DNA of 32,200 nt from Erysipelotrichaceae bacterium (GCA_021769225.1 JAETTH010000002.1:32001-64200); one strand, 5' to 3'; numbered from the stretch's first letter, positions 8,717 through 16,016 are shown. Notes: generated by a model not told the origin, from the letters alone. Program-made: numbers and translations.

Positions 8717-9598
8717 ATGATAAGCACAAAGAAAATAAAAGAATTGTATGAGGAAGTTCGAAAACAGATTTTTAATATGATTCCAGAAAAATGGGAAAGT
8801 ATCTATCTGTATGCTTCTGTTATTCAAAGTGAAAATAGGGAAAATGGAGAAATGTTTTTCTACTATTTTCCCAAAGGGATGCTTAGGAAAAATCCTGTTA
8901 ACGTGTATGAAATACCAAATAAGTTTAGTATAGATGAAGAATCTTATCTATTACTTGCTAAAAAGCTATACCATACAATCAAATTGTTAAGACAAGAGTG
9001 GAAAAATGAAAATCAAAGGCTTTGGTCTAATATTACCATTACCATTGAAGAATTAAAGTTTAAAATAGAATATCATTATGATAATTTAGTAAATTCAAAT
9101 TATTCTAGTTATGAAAGGCACCTGATCTTTCAATATAAATATTTAGATACTCCATTAGAGAGCTTTCATAAAAAGGAAAGAGAAAAGGTTATCCAATACT
9201 TTCAAGAAGAAGTAGATAAAGATTGTCAAATTTATCAGGAACCAATTTATGAAAAGAACAATCATAATAACATTGAATTTAATAAAGAAAATAGTTATCT
9301 GTTATTAAATGAAGCAAAAGAGCCCAAAAGAAAAGAAGGACAAGAGAAGCAAGAAGAAAAAAGAAAAAAGAAAATAACAGATAATACCTATCAAGTGTAT
9401 TCAACAAAACACCACTTTTTAAAAAGACAAAAAGAAAAAAAGCCAAAAGACAACTATGAACGATATAAATTAAAACAAGAGGAGAAAAAAAGAAAAGAAG
9501 AGCAGCAAGAACAAATTAAAGAGCAAGTAGAAGAAATTTATACAGAAATTAAACAGGAAGAAAGACCAAAAAGAAAGAGTCAAATTTTAAATTATTAA
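8717..9598 (+). CDS. YezG-like (DUF600) immunity-type domain with long Lys/Glu-rich tail
   Basis: The first 160 or so of 293 residues resemble Bacillus YezG, the antitoxin/immunity family for LXG-type toxins such as YeeF. The order of motifs fits: MIPEKWESIYLYA, FFYYFPKG, then VYEIPNKFSID, a helical LLRQEWK, TITIEELKFKIEYHYDNL and finally SSYERHLIFQYKYL. The last 125 residues are mostly Lys, Glu and Gln with several runs of Lys-Lys-Glu type, predicted coiled coil or disordered. That tail is not part of the usual 150-160 residue protein. TTGGAGAAATC precedes the ATG, only 13 bases after gpmI, so it is transcribed with glycolytic genes. No LXG toxin is visible nearby. The assignment rests on remembered motif similarity, and its role here is uncertain. 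Confidence 0.72.
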   Translation: MISTKKIKELYEEVRKQIFNMIPEKWESIYLYASVIQSENRENGEMFFYYFPKGMLRKNPVNVYEIPNKFSIDEESYLLLAKKLYHTIKLLRQEWKNENQRLWSNITITIEELKFKIEYHYDNLVNSNYSSYERHLIFQYKYLDTPLESFHKKEREKVIQYFQEEVDKDCQIYQEPIYEKNNHNNIEFNKENSYLLLNEAKEPKRKEGQEKQEEKRKKKITDNTYQVYSTKHHFLKRQKEKKPKDNYERYKLKQEEKKRKEEQQEQIKEQVEEIYTEIKQEERPKRKSQILNY

Positions 9599-9667
9599 AA
9601 GAATATAACTGCTAAATAAAGCATTTATATAAATAATAAACAAAGTAATAGGAAGGAGCAAAAAATA

Positions 9668-10360
9668 ATGATTTATTCAAAAGAAGTAGAAGAAATGTGT
9701 AAAGTATCTAAGGGAGTAGATCATGGACCAGCACCAATTCCTGAAGAAGGAAAATGGGTAAAATCAAAAGAAATTAAAGATATTTCAGGTCTAACACATG
9801 GAATTGGTTGGTGTGCACCTCAACAAGGAGCATGTAAACTAACACTAAATGTAAAAGAGGGAGTTATTCAAGAAGCATTAGTTGAAACAATTGGTTGTTC
9901 AGGAATGACACACTCTGCAGCAATGGCAGGAGAAATTCTCGTAGGAAAAACAATTCTAGAGGCATTAAATACAGACTTAGTTTGTGATGCAATTAACACT
10001 GCTATGAGAGAATTATTCTTACAAATTGTATATGGAAGAACACAATCTGCATTTTCAGAAGGAGGACTTCCAATTGGAGCAGGATTAGAAGATTTAGGAA
10101 AAGGACATAGAAGTCAAACTGGTACGATTTATAGTACTTTAAAGAAAGGTCCAAGATATCTGGAACTTGCAGAAGGATATATTGTAGAAATTGGTTTAGA
10201 CAAAGATGATACAATTATCGGATACAAATATGTTAATTTAGGAAAAATGATGGATAATATCAAAGCCGGATTAAACCCTGAAGAAGCAATTGAAAAAGCA
10301 AGTGGTAAATACGGAAGATTTGATGAAGCAGTAAAGAAGATCGATCCAAGAAATGAATAA
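9668..10360 (+). CDS. IscU/NifU-like iron-sulfur scaffold-type protein
   Basis: A 230-residue protein whose middle resembles an IscU/NifU N-terminal scaffold fold. Cysteines occur at C49 and C56 (GWCAPQQGACKL) and at C77 in ETIGCSGMTHSAAMAGE, the position type used to hold clusters in scaffold proteins. A further Cys lies at about position 106. The C-terminal 50 residues end in DPRNE and are helical. Proteins of this type are annotated as Fe-S cluster assembly scaffolds next to GGGtGRT proteins in Clostridia and Fusobacteria, and a GGGtGRT gene lies two genes downstream. No cysteine desulfurase gene is in the window. A GGAAGGAG ribosome binding site is present. The biochemical role of the pair is not established as far as I know. 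Confidence 0.8.
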   Translation: MIYSKEVEEMCKVSKGVDHGPAPIPEEGKWVKSKEIKDISGLTHGIGWCAPQQGACKLTLNVKEGVIQEALVETIGCSGMTHSAAMAGEILVGKTILEALNTDLVCDAINTAMRELFLQIVYGRTQSAFSEGGLPIGAGLEDLGKGHRSQTGTIYSTLKKGPRYLELAEGYIVEIGLDKDDTIIGYKYVNLGKMMDNIKAGLNPEEAIEKASGKYGRFDEAVKKIDPRNE

Positions 10361-10377
10361 ATAAAAAGGAGATCGAA

Positions 10378-11076
10378 ATGAAAAAGAAAAACAAGTTATT
10401 ATTGATTAGTATTGTTTTACTTATTTTAATTGGACTAGGAATTTATTTTTACCTTACTAATAGATTAGGAGAGATTACTGATCAAAAACAAATTGATAAG
10501 TTAACGCAAGAAATGAATTTAGATGTAATATTAAATACAGTGCCATATTCTGATCAAGTAGAGTATTCTGATAATAACTTAGCGCAGTACATATTCTTTA
10601 GCCAAATTAATGGAAAAGAAAAGTCAAATACTGGTTACTATGATTTATCAAAAGGTTTTGTAAGAAACAATGGAGATTATGATTCTAGTATTGGATACAT
10701 TGCTCAAAATACAGTATTAGAACAAATGGCAAAAGAGCTGTTTAATGTAAAGGCTAATGCATCTATCTGGCAAGGTGTTCATGATACAGGCTCTATTGTA
10801 TGGTATGACCAAGATAAAAAAATCTATTATGTTAAAGAGGTAGAAAAAATCTTGCCTGTTATTCAATATGATTATTTAACAATAACCAAAATTGAAAACC
10901 AGCAGTATAAGGTAGAAGTAGGATATAAATCTTTTGATGCAGCAGTTAATTTAAATGCTGATACATCAGAATATCTTCTAGGAAGGACAAAGGCAAATTT
11001 AGTATTCCAATATAATCAAAATAATGAATTTTTCAAATATACACTTTTATCAATTGAAAAGGAAGAAGTAAAATAA
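10378..11076 (+). CDS. Hypothetical protein with N-terminal membrane anchor
   Basis: Not recognised. The 232-residue protein starts with a basic stretch (MKKKNK) and one hydrophobic helix (about 7-26, LLLISIVLLILIGLGIYFYL), so it is either exported with a signal anchor or fixed to the membrane. No lipobox cysteine is seen. The remaining 200 residues look like a soluble, mixed alpha/beta extracytoplasmic domain rich in Tyr, Asn and Asp, with no Cys. It lies 17 bases after the IscU-like gene and 26 bases before the GGGtGRT gene, each with a good AGGAG site, so it is inserted into that pair's operon. It might be a partner, or a species-specific insertion. Confidence 0.75.
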   Translation: MKKKNKLLLISIVLLILIGLGIYFYLTNRLGEITDQKQIDKLTQEMNLDVILNTVPYSDQVEYSDNNLAQYIFFSQINGKEKSNTGYYDLSKGFVRNNGDYDSSIGYIAQNTVLEQMAKELFNVKANASIWQGVHDTGSIVWYDQDKKIYYVKEVEKILPVIQYDYLTITKIENQQYKVEVGYKSFDAAVNLNADTSEYLLGRTKANLVFQYNQNNEFFKYTLLSIEKEEVK

Positions 11077-11102
11077 AGAGAATAAAATAGGAGGTATTAA
11101 TC

Positions 11103-12101
11103 ATGGCGTTATTTGAAAGTTATGAAAGAAGAATTGACCAAATCAAACCTGTAATGGAAAAGTACGGGATTAAAGATTTTGAAGACGCAAGGAATATTTG
11201 TAGAGAAAAAGGTTTCGACCCATATGAAATTGTAAAAGGAGTTCAACCAATTTGTTTTGAAAATGCATGTTGGGCATATGTATTAGGTGCAGCAATTGCG
11301 ATCAAAAAAGGAGTTACAAAAGCAAGTGATGCAGCAAAATCAATTGGAGAAGGATTACAAGCTTTTTGTATTCCTGGATCAGTTGCTGATGATCGAAAAG
11401 TAGGATTAGGACATGGAAATTTAGGAGCTATGCTTTTATCTGATGAAACAAAATGTTTTGCATTCTTAGCTGGACATGAAAGTTTTGCAGCTGCAGAAGG
11501 TGCAATTGGTATTGCAAAATCTGCTAATAAAGTAAGAAAAGAGCCTTTAAGAGTTATTTTAAATGGTTTAGGTAAAGATGCAGCTCAAATTATTTCTAGA
11601 ATTAATGGATTTACTTATGTGAAAACAGATTTTGATTTCTTCACAGGAAAGGTAAATATTTTAGAGGAAATTGCTTATTCAGATGGAGAGAGATCAAAAG
11701 TTAGATGTTATGGTGCCAATGATGTTCGTGAAGGTGTTGCTATTATGCACTTAGAAGGTGTTGATGTTTCTATTACTGGTAACTCAACAAACCCAACTAG
11801 ATTCCAACATCCAGTTGCAGGAACTTACAAAAAAGAATGTATTGAACAAGGTAAGAAGTATTTCTCAGTTGCTTCTGGTGGAGGAACAGGAAGAACGCTT
11901 CATCCAGATAATATGGCTGCAGGTCCAGCTTCTTATGGTATGACAGATACAATGGGAAGAATGCATTCAGATGCACAATTTGCAGGTTCTTCTTCTGTAC
12001 CAGCTCATGTTGAAATGATGGGATTAATTGGTATGGGAAATAACCCAATGGTTGGTGCAACAGTAGCAGTTGCAGTAGCTGTAGAAGAAGCAATGAAATA
12101 A
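11103..12101 (+). CDS. GGGtGRT protein
   Basis: A 332-residue cytosolic protein carrying the name-giving motif GGGTGRT at residues 259-265, followed by LHPDNMAAGPASYGMTD. Other conserved-looking stretches are the N-terminal ERRIDQIKPVMEKYGI, FCIPGSVADDRKVGLGHGNLG and VDVSITGNSTNPTRFQHPVAGT. Family members are uncharacterised and are found beside the IscU-like protein seen upstream. The glycine-rich loop suggests nucleotide or phosphate binding, but this is inference. An AGGAGG site lies just before the ATG. A bidirectional hairpin terminator ends the transcription unit. Confidence 0.9.
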   Translation: MALFESYERRIDQIKPVMEKYGIKDFEDARNICREKGFDPYEIVKGVQPICFENACWAYVLGAAIAIKKGVTKASDAAKSIGEGLQAFCIPGSVADDRKVGLGHGNLGAMLLSDETKCFAFLAGHESFAAAEGAIGIAKSANKVRKEPLRVILNGLGKDAAQIISRINGFTYVKTDFDFFTGKVNILEEIAYSDGERSKVRCYGANDVREGVAIMHLEGVDVSITGNSTNPTRFQHPVAGTYKKECIEQGKKYFSVASGGGTGRTLHPDNMAAGPASYGMTDTMGRMHSDAQFAGSSSVPAHVEMMGLIGMGNNPMVGATVAVAVAVEEAMK

Positions 12102-12135
12102 AGAGGGAAAAAACATATAAGCAAATAGTAAATAA

Positions 12136-12172
12136 AAAAGAGAACTCTAAAGAAAGAGTTCTCTTTTGGTGA
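12136..12172. terminator. Bidirectional terminator between GGGtGRT gene and the minus-strand 85-residue gene
   Basis: A 13-bp perfect stem (AAAAGAGAACTCT with AGAGTTCTCTTTT) closes a 6-base loop. Read on the minus strand it is followed by a run of six T, and on the plus strand by TTTT then GG. It lies between convergent genes and can serve both. Confidence 0.8.
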
Positions 12173-12196
12173 TCTATGCTATTATTTTTCAGCTAT

Positions 12197-12454
12197 TTAG
12201 AGAGGTAGATCATCTAGATCTATTTCTAGGTAGAAAGTTACTGATTGCTTCCGGGATAACGAGTTTATCAAAATTTGCTTTTCTTCGGAACTTAAGGCTG
12301 AGTAAAATAATGAAAAGACACCTTCTTGATGGAGATCATCAAAAAGGTCACGCTTGGCTTGAATGCTTAAATTCCGAAATTCCCTGTGAGCTTGTTTGTT
12401 TCCCTCAAAGACTTCTTTTAATAATCTTTCATGCTGCTGATTTTGAAATGGCAT
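12197..12454 (-). CDS. Small unknown helical protein (85 residues)
   Basis: Not recognised. It is short, soluble and probably all helical, with many Gln, Glu, Lys and Arg and no Cys or membrane segment. Support for being real: on the minus strand AAGGTGG stands nine bases before its ATG, a TTGATT-17-TATAAT promoter lies further upstream, and a strong hairpin with a T run lies just past its stop. The overlapping plus-strand open frame (12166-12456) has none of these. Its transcription appears independent of the gene before it on the same strand, which has its own terminator. Confidence 0.72.
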   Translation of the reverse strand: MPFQNQQHERLLKEVFEGNKQAHREFRNLSIQAKRDLFDDLHQEGVFSLFYSALSSEEKQILINSLSRKQSVTFYLEIDLDDLPL

Positions 12455-12491
12455 AGAGAGTTACCACCTTTCTAAAATGTGAAGTGGAAAA

Positions 12492-12520
12492 ATTATATCA
12501 TATATGTTACATAAAATCAA
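12492..12520 (-). promoter_or_regulatory. Predicted promoter of the 85-residue gene
   Basis: On the minus strand TTGATT (12520-12515) and TATAAT (12497-12492) are spaced by 17 bases, ending about 35 bases before the start codon. Confidence 0.6.
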
Positions 12521-12540
12521 ATTGTCTTTCTTTTGAATTT

Positions 12541-12576
12541 AATAGAAAAAGCCTGAGATATCAGGATTTTTCTATT
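12541..12576 (-). terminator. Terminator overlapping the stop codon of the endonuclease IV-like gene
   Basis: AATAGAAAAAGCCTGA (12541-12556) pairs with TCAGGATTTTTCTATT (12561-12576), with one mismatch, around a 4-base loop. The minus-strand reading ends in a T-rich arm. The upstream arm includes the TAA stop at 12577-12575. Confidence 0.75.
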
Positions 12577-13426
12577 AAATTTTGCTTTTTAAATAGCTGT
12601 CCTTCATTATTTTAGCATCAATACTTTGTGTGCCAGCAGATTCACAGATAATTCTTGGCTCTAGTTGTAATGTATTTAGAACATCTAATATGATATTAAA
12701 GTCTGGACCACTTTCTTGATTTTCAAAGGTAACATGACATTTTTCTCCACCTGTTGTATAGAGCATTTTACTAAAATGGGAGTGAAAATATTTCATCCTT
12801 TCATAACCTAATTTGTCAATGTATTGGGAAAGTTCTTCTAACCAGTCTTGTTTGGTAATTAGTTTTCCTAAACTTCTACAATATAGATGTCCAAAGTCAA
12901 TAGTTGGGATTAAGCGCTCATCAATTTGGCACATTTGAATAATTTCTCTGCTGTTTCCTAATTGATTTATTTTTCCCATTGTTTCAGGACATATGGTGAT
13001 TTCTCCAAGTCCCATAGAATCTGCAGTGTCTAAGGCAAGTTTTAGTAGTTGGCAGGCACTAGATACAGCATAGTTTCTGTCTAATCCTAGAAGTGCGCCT
13101 GCATGGACAACAATTCTATCTGCTCCCATTTTTTGTGCAGCAATCATAGTGTCTGTTATGTATTTTATAGTAGATTTCTTTTTTTCTTCTTCTTGTGTAG
13201 AAAGAGAAATATAGTAGGGAGCATGAACGCTTAAAGTAATTCCATATTTTCTGCTTTGTTTTTTTAAATTTTTTGCTTTTTCATCACTAATACGAACACC
13301 TCTTGAACATTGATATTCATATAAATCTAATCCAAAATCAGATAAGTATTGAGGCATTTGTTCAGAGACTTTGTTTCCTTTATCATAGAAATCTTGTGGA
13401 TTTCCTGCAACTCCAAATTGAATCAT
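12575..13426 (-). CDS. Endonuclease IV-like TIM-barrel protein (AP endonuclease family 2)
   Basis: A 283-residue (beta/alpha)8 protein. Most metal-ligand positions of endonuclease IV can be followed in order: the VHAPYYI histidine, the IVVHAGAL histidine, the ICPETMG glutamate, the IDFGHLYC aspartate and histidine, the FHSHFSKM histidines, a later histidine (GEKCHVTF) and the IICESAG glutamate. Classical endonuclease IV has Asp-x-His at the second last site; here it reads Lys-Cys-His, so one ligand of the three-zinc centre seems changed. It may be a true AP endonuclease with an altered site or a related sugar isomerase-like protein. The minus-strand gene has its own -10 (TATAAT, 13455-13450) and GAAGG site. 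Confidence 0.8.
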   Translation of the reverse strand: MIQFGVAGNPQDFYDKGNKVSEQMPQYLSDFGLDLYEYQCSRGVRISDEKAKNLKKQSRKYGITLSVHAPYYISLSTQEEEKKKSTIKYITDTMIAAQKMGADRIVVHAGALLGLDRNYAVSSACQLLKLALDTADSMGLGEITICPETMGKINQLGNSREIIQMCQIDERLIPTIDFGHLYCRSLGKLITKQDWLEELSQYIDKLGYERMKYFHSHFSKMLYTTGGEKCHVTFENQESGPDFNIILDVLNTLQLEPRIICESAGTQSIDAKIMKDSYLKSKI

Positions 13427-13616
13427 AAATAACCTTCTTTCTAGTCCTTATTATACTTGATTTTAGAGAGAAAAGAAAGGGGGAAAATAAAAAAACGAAA
13501 ATGGAGAAAATGTTTGGCAATACAGGAGAAAATAAAACATCGTAATAAAGTAATTTAGCTGTATCAAGCCTTATAAAGCTTGCGAACAAAAATTTGATAA
13601 AATTTTTAAAAAAGTA

Positions 13617-13645
13617 TTGACAAGGAATGAAAAAGAGGGTAAAAT
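13617..13645 (+). promoter_or_regulatory. Predicted promoter of the YgjP-like gene
   Basis: TTGACA (13617-13622) and TAAAAT (13640-13645) with a 17-base spacer. This is a near-consensus sigma-A promoter about 60 bases before the ATG. Confidence 0.7.
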
Positions 13646-13707
13646 AAGTACAACAAAAAACGAACAAGAGTTTTGAAAACATATTTTTGAATTGGAGGGC
13701 TTGAAAA

Positions 13708-14409
13708 ATGAATTTAGTAAAAGAAAGAAATCAAGTAATTACTTATAAAGTAGATAAAATGGCAAATGATAACATGTATATTTCAATACAAAATGGAGAA
13801 GTTGTTGTAAAGGCACCATGGTATTTAACAAGCCAAAGGATTCAAGAAGTAGTAGAAGAAAAAACACAATGGATTATTCAAAAGTTAAAAGAATACGAAC
13901 AAGCAAATAAAAGTAAGAAAGAAACACTTCAATATAATGCTGTTAAAATTTTAGGCTTTTATTATGATTTAAAAATTGAATATAAAATGATAAAAATGCC
14001 AAAACTAGAGATTGATAATAGACAAATTCAAATTATATTACCAAACAAATATAAAAACATAGACAGCAAAGAAACATTAAAAATTTTAATGGAAAAAATG
14101 TATCATAAAATTGCAAGTGATGAAATTGAAAGAGCAATGGAAAAAACAAGACTAATGTTGGGAATTGCACCAGAAGATTTTGAAATTGTTCGTATCAAAA
14201 ATATGCTTGGAAAATGTTTAGATAATAAAACAATTTTAATCAATCCTGATATTGCATCTTATAGTAGAAGAGCGATTGATTATATTGTATTACATGAGTT
14301 CTGTCATTTAAAATATAAAACACACTCAAAAGGATTCTACAAAATGTTAGAACAATATATGCCGGACTATAAAAGATATGCAGATGAAATTAGCAATTGG
14401 CAATATTAA
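13708..14409 (+). CDS. YgjP-like (DUF45) M48-type metallopeptidase
   Basis: A 233-residue protein with the zinc-binding HExxH motif as HEFCH (H196, E197, H200), followed by HSKGFYKML with H206 and the closing PDYKRYADEI helix. This is the YgjP/DUF45 arrangement, related in fold to SprT and M48 peptidases. The N-terminal half has the beta-rich domain usual for the family (VVVKAPWYLTSQRIQEVVEEK). It lacks a signal peptide, so it is cytosolic. Substrates are unknown. A TTGACA-17-TAAAAT promoter and a TTGGAGGG ribosome binding site precede it, and a hairpin follows, so it looks like a single-gene transcription unit. Confidence 0.88.
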   Translation: MNLVKERNQVITYKVDKMANDNMYISIQNGEVVVKAPWYLTSQRIQEVVEEKTQWIIQKLKEYEQANKSKKETLQYNAVKILGFYYDLKIEYKMIKMPKLEIDNRQIQIILPNKYKNIDSKETLKILMEKMYHKIASDEIERAMEKTRLMLGIAPEDFEIVRIKNMLGKCLDNKTILINPDIASYSRRAIDYIVLHEFCHLKYKTHSKGFYKMLEQYMPDYKRYADEISNWQY

Positions 14410-14412
14410 AAA

Positions 14413-14446
14413 AAGAAGGTATCAATTTGAAATTTGATACCTTCTT
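14413..14446 (+). terminator. Hairpin after the YgjP-like gene
   Basis: AAGAAGGTATCAA pairs exactly with TTGATACCTTCTT over 13 bp around an 8-base loop. Bases after it are CTTG, so the T run is imperfect, but the stem ends in a T-rich arm. Confidence 0.6.
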
Positions 14447-14521
14447 CTTGTAATTGGTTAAATTGATATGATAGAATAATAGTAATGATAGAAGAAAATA
14501 AAAAGAAAAGGAGAAAATGAT

Positions 14522-15031
14522 ATGAATCAAAAAGTATTATTTGATTTATCTTATGGGTTATATATTGTAACATCAAAAGAAAAAGAAAAATTTTCAGGAT
14601 GTGTAGTAAACACGGTTTGCCAAGCAACTGCAGAGGAAAAGCCAAAGCTTACAGTTATTATCAATAAAGAAAATTATACAAATCAAATTGCAAAGAAATC
14701 AAAGAAGTTAAATATATCTGTTTTATCGAAAGAAGCTGACATGTTACTAATTGGTAAGTTTGGATTCCGAAGCGGAAAAGACTTCAATAAATTAGAAGGA
14801 ACAGAGTATATAGAGGGGAAAAATGGAGTACCAGTTATAACACAAGCAGTATGTAGTTATCTAGAATGTGATGTAATAGATGTTATTGATTGTGGATCTC
14901 ATAGCATTTTTGTATTAGAAATGCAAGATGCAGAAATCTTATCCGAAAAAGAACCTATGACATATCAATATTATCATAATGTGATTAAAGGAAAAACACC
15001 ACCTAAAGCATCTTCTTATATGGGAAAATAA
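14522..15031 (+). CDS. Flavin reductase-like domain protein
   Basis: A 169-residue protein of the FMN-binding split-barrel flavin reductase family. The start (YGLYIVTSKEKEKFSGCVVNTVCQATAEEKPKLTVIINKENYT) is the typical first strand pair with flavin-contacting residues. GKFGFRSGKDFNKLE is the RxGxxxxKF-type stretch near the substrate pocket, and YLECDVIDVIDCGSHSIFVLEM is the C-terminal barrel with the conserved GSHxIF segment. In Clostridia such proteins are often fused to or paired with rubredoxin-type domains, but this one is a stand-alone domain. Probable role is FMN-linked electron transfer in the cytosol. AAAGGAG precedes its ATG. It is followed by a hairpin and tRNA-Gln. Confidence 0.85.
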   Translation: MNQKVLFDLSYGLYIVTSKEKEKFSGCVVNTVCQATAEEKPKLTVIINKENYTNQIAKKSKKLNISVLSKEADMLLIGKFGFRSGKDFNKLEGTEYIEGKNGVPVITQAVCSYLECDVIDVIDCGSHSIFVLEMQDAEILSEKEPMTYQYYHNVIKGKTPPKASSYMGK

Positions 15032-15049
15032 AGAAAAATAAAAAAAGGG

Positions 15050-15074
15050 TAGCACATTTCAAAAAAATGTGCTA
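15050..15074 (+). terminator. Hairpin between the flavin reductase gene and tRNA-Gln
   Basis: TAGCACATTT and AAATGTGCTA form a 10-bp perfect stem with a 5-base loop. The 3' arm runs into TATGATTATATATG, which also holds a possible -10 for the tRNA, so the element may be terminator, promoter edge or both. No T run follows. Confidence 0.4.
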
Positions 15075-15096
15075 TGATTATATATGTCATCTATCT

Positions 15097-15171
15097 TGGG
15101 GTATCGCCAAGTGGTAAGGCAGTGGATTCTGATTCCACCATTCCTAAGTTCGAATCTTAGTACCCCAGCCA
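15097..15171 (+). tRNA. tRNA-Gln (anticodon CTG)
   Basis: A full cloverleaf can be drawn. The acceptor stem is TGGGGTA (15097-15103) with TACCCCA (15161-15167). The D-arm is GCCAAGTGGTAAGGC. The anticodon stem GTGGA/TCCAC encloses the loop TTCTGAT with anticodon CTG at 15129-15131, reading CAG. The T-arm is CTAAG-TTCGAAT-CTTAG. Discriminator G is followed by a genome-encoded CCA (15169-15171). In an AT-rich genome that must read mainly CAA, a second Gln tRNA (TTG) is expected elsewhere. Confidence 0.96.
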
Positions 15172-15208
15172 AAAAGAAAAGTAGAATTTTATTTCTACTT
15201 TTCTTTTT
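15172..15208. terminator. Bidirectional terminator between tRNA-Gln and tetR
   Basis: A 15-bp perfect stem (AAAAGAAAAGTAGAA with TTCTACTTTTCTTTT) around a 6-base loop starts right after the tRNA CCA end. Each arm begins or ends in T-rich sequence, so it can stop the tRNA transcript and the convergent tetR transcript. Confidence 0.85.
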
Positions 15209-15238
15209 TCTATTTATTCTACTTTTGTAGTATTTTCT

Positions 15239-15835
15239 TTATTTTGACTTTAGCATACTACGGATTGTATCATATAAAAATGGTTTATATTCTTTGATTG
15301 GAAGAGGCTGTTTATATAAGACAGAATTAAAACAAGTGGAACTAGTAAGTTCAATAATCATAAAAAGAGTAACCTCTGGATTTTCTAATTGGATATGATT
15401 TTCTTGAATTCCTTTTAAAAATAAGGCATATAGACCGTCTTCTTCTAAATTGTCAGAAATTCTATTAATTGTCTTGTTATAAACTCCCCAAGATAAGTTT
15501 TTAGAGATGAATTGAAGTAGAATTGGATTTTTGGTTAGTTCATCAATAACATAGTTAATTACAAAAATAATCTGATCAGTAAAGTTTTCAATGTAACTTT
15601 CATTTAAAGCTAAAATAGCATCGTGAAAAAGTCTTTGTGCTTTTCTGCATATTAAGACATCTCGAATTTCATATTTATCTTTAAAATATAAATAAAAAGT
15701 ACCTTTGGCAACTCCTGCTTGATCAACAATGTCTTGAATAGAGGTATTTTTTATTCCTTTTTCGGTAAATAGGGTAAAGGCAGTATCTAATAGTTTTGAT
15801 TCTTTTTTCTTTTTATTTTCTTCACTTTTTTCCAT
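15239..15835 (-). CDS. TetR/AcrR family regulator of the adjacent MMPL pump
   Basis: A 198-residue TetR-type repressor. The N-terminal helix-turn-helix is clear: LLDTAFTLFTEKGIKNTSIQDIVDQAGVAKGTFYLYFKDKYEI (about residues 14-60). The helical C-terminal domain is variable, as usual for ligand binding, and the ligand is unknown. It is divergent from the MMPL gene, and palindromes TGAC-N5-GTCA overlap the -35 of both genes, so it probably represses itself and the pump. GAAGGTG precedes the ATG. It shares a terminator with tRNA-Gln downstream. Confidence 0.92.
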   Translation of the reverse strand: MEKSEENKKKKESKLLDTAFTLFTEKGIKNTSIQDIVDQAGVAKGTFYLYFKDKYEIRDVLICRKAQRLFHDAILALNESYIENFTDQIIFVINYVIDELTKNPILLQFISKNLSWGVYNKTINRISDNLEEDGLYALFLKGIQENHIQLENPEVTLFMIIELTSSTCFNSVLYKQPLPIKEYKPFLYDTIRSMLKSK

Positions 15836-15858
15836 CTATTTTCACCTTCTTTTTTTCT

Positions 15859-15887
15859 ATTATGTCATAAATTAGACGGTTAGTCAA
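15859..15887 (-). promoter_or_regulatory. tetR promoter
   Basis: On the minus strand TTGACT (15887-15882) and CATAAT (15864-15859) are exactly 17 bases apart. The -35 hexamer is inside the operator copy at 15874-15886. Confidence 0.7.
15874..15886. promoter_or_regulatory. Predicted TetR operator 1 (over tetR -35)
   Basis: Read on the minus strand this is TGACTAACCGTCT, one base off the TGAC-N5-GTCA palindrome found twice more on the plus strand. It covers the tetR -35, a position suited to autorepression. Confidence 0.6.
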
Positions 15888-15979
15888 TAAAATAACAAAG
15901 GAAAATTAAATGTAGTAAATAAAATAAAGGCTATTTATTAAAATAATATTAAGTAATTGTGAAAAGTTTGTGAACAATA

Positions 15980-16008
15980 TTGACTAATGGTCAGTATAAT
16001 ACTATAAT
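15980..16008 (+). promoter_or_regulatory. MMPL operon promoter
   Basis: TTGACT (15980-15985) and TATAAT (16003-16008) with a 17-base spacer. The -35 lies inside operator 2. The start codon is about 44 bases further on. Confidence 0.75.
15981..15993. promoter_or_regulatory. Predicted TetR operator 2 (over MMPL -35)
   Basis: TGACTAATGGTCA is a perfect TGAC-N5-GTCA inverted repeat sharing bases with the -35 hexamer of the MMPL promoter. Confidence 0.65.
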
Positions 16009-16016
16009 AGCAAAAG

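Noticed and set aside
12166-12456. Plus-strand open frame of 96 codons
   Set aside because: It overlaps the terminator hairpin and the minus-strand gene, has no ribosome site, and its product is not protein-like. The minus-strand frame has promoter, ribosome site and terminator.
13383-13682. Minus-strand 99-codon frame upstream of the endonuclease IV-like gene
   Set aside because: Phe-rich low-complexity product from A-rich plus-strand sequence. It covers the promoter of the YgjP-like gene and overlaps the N-terminus of a real gene.
15097-15171. tRNA-Gln as an integration (att) site
   Set aside because: No integrase, no repeated tRNA 3' end and no mobile genes on either side.
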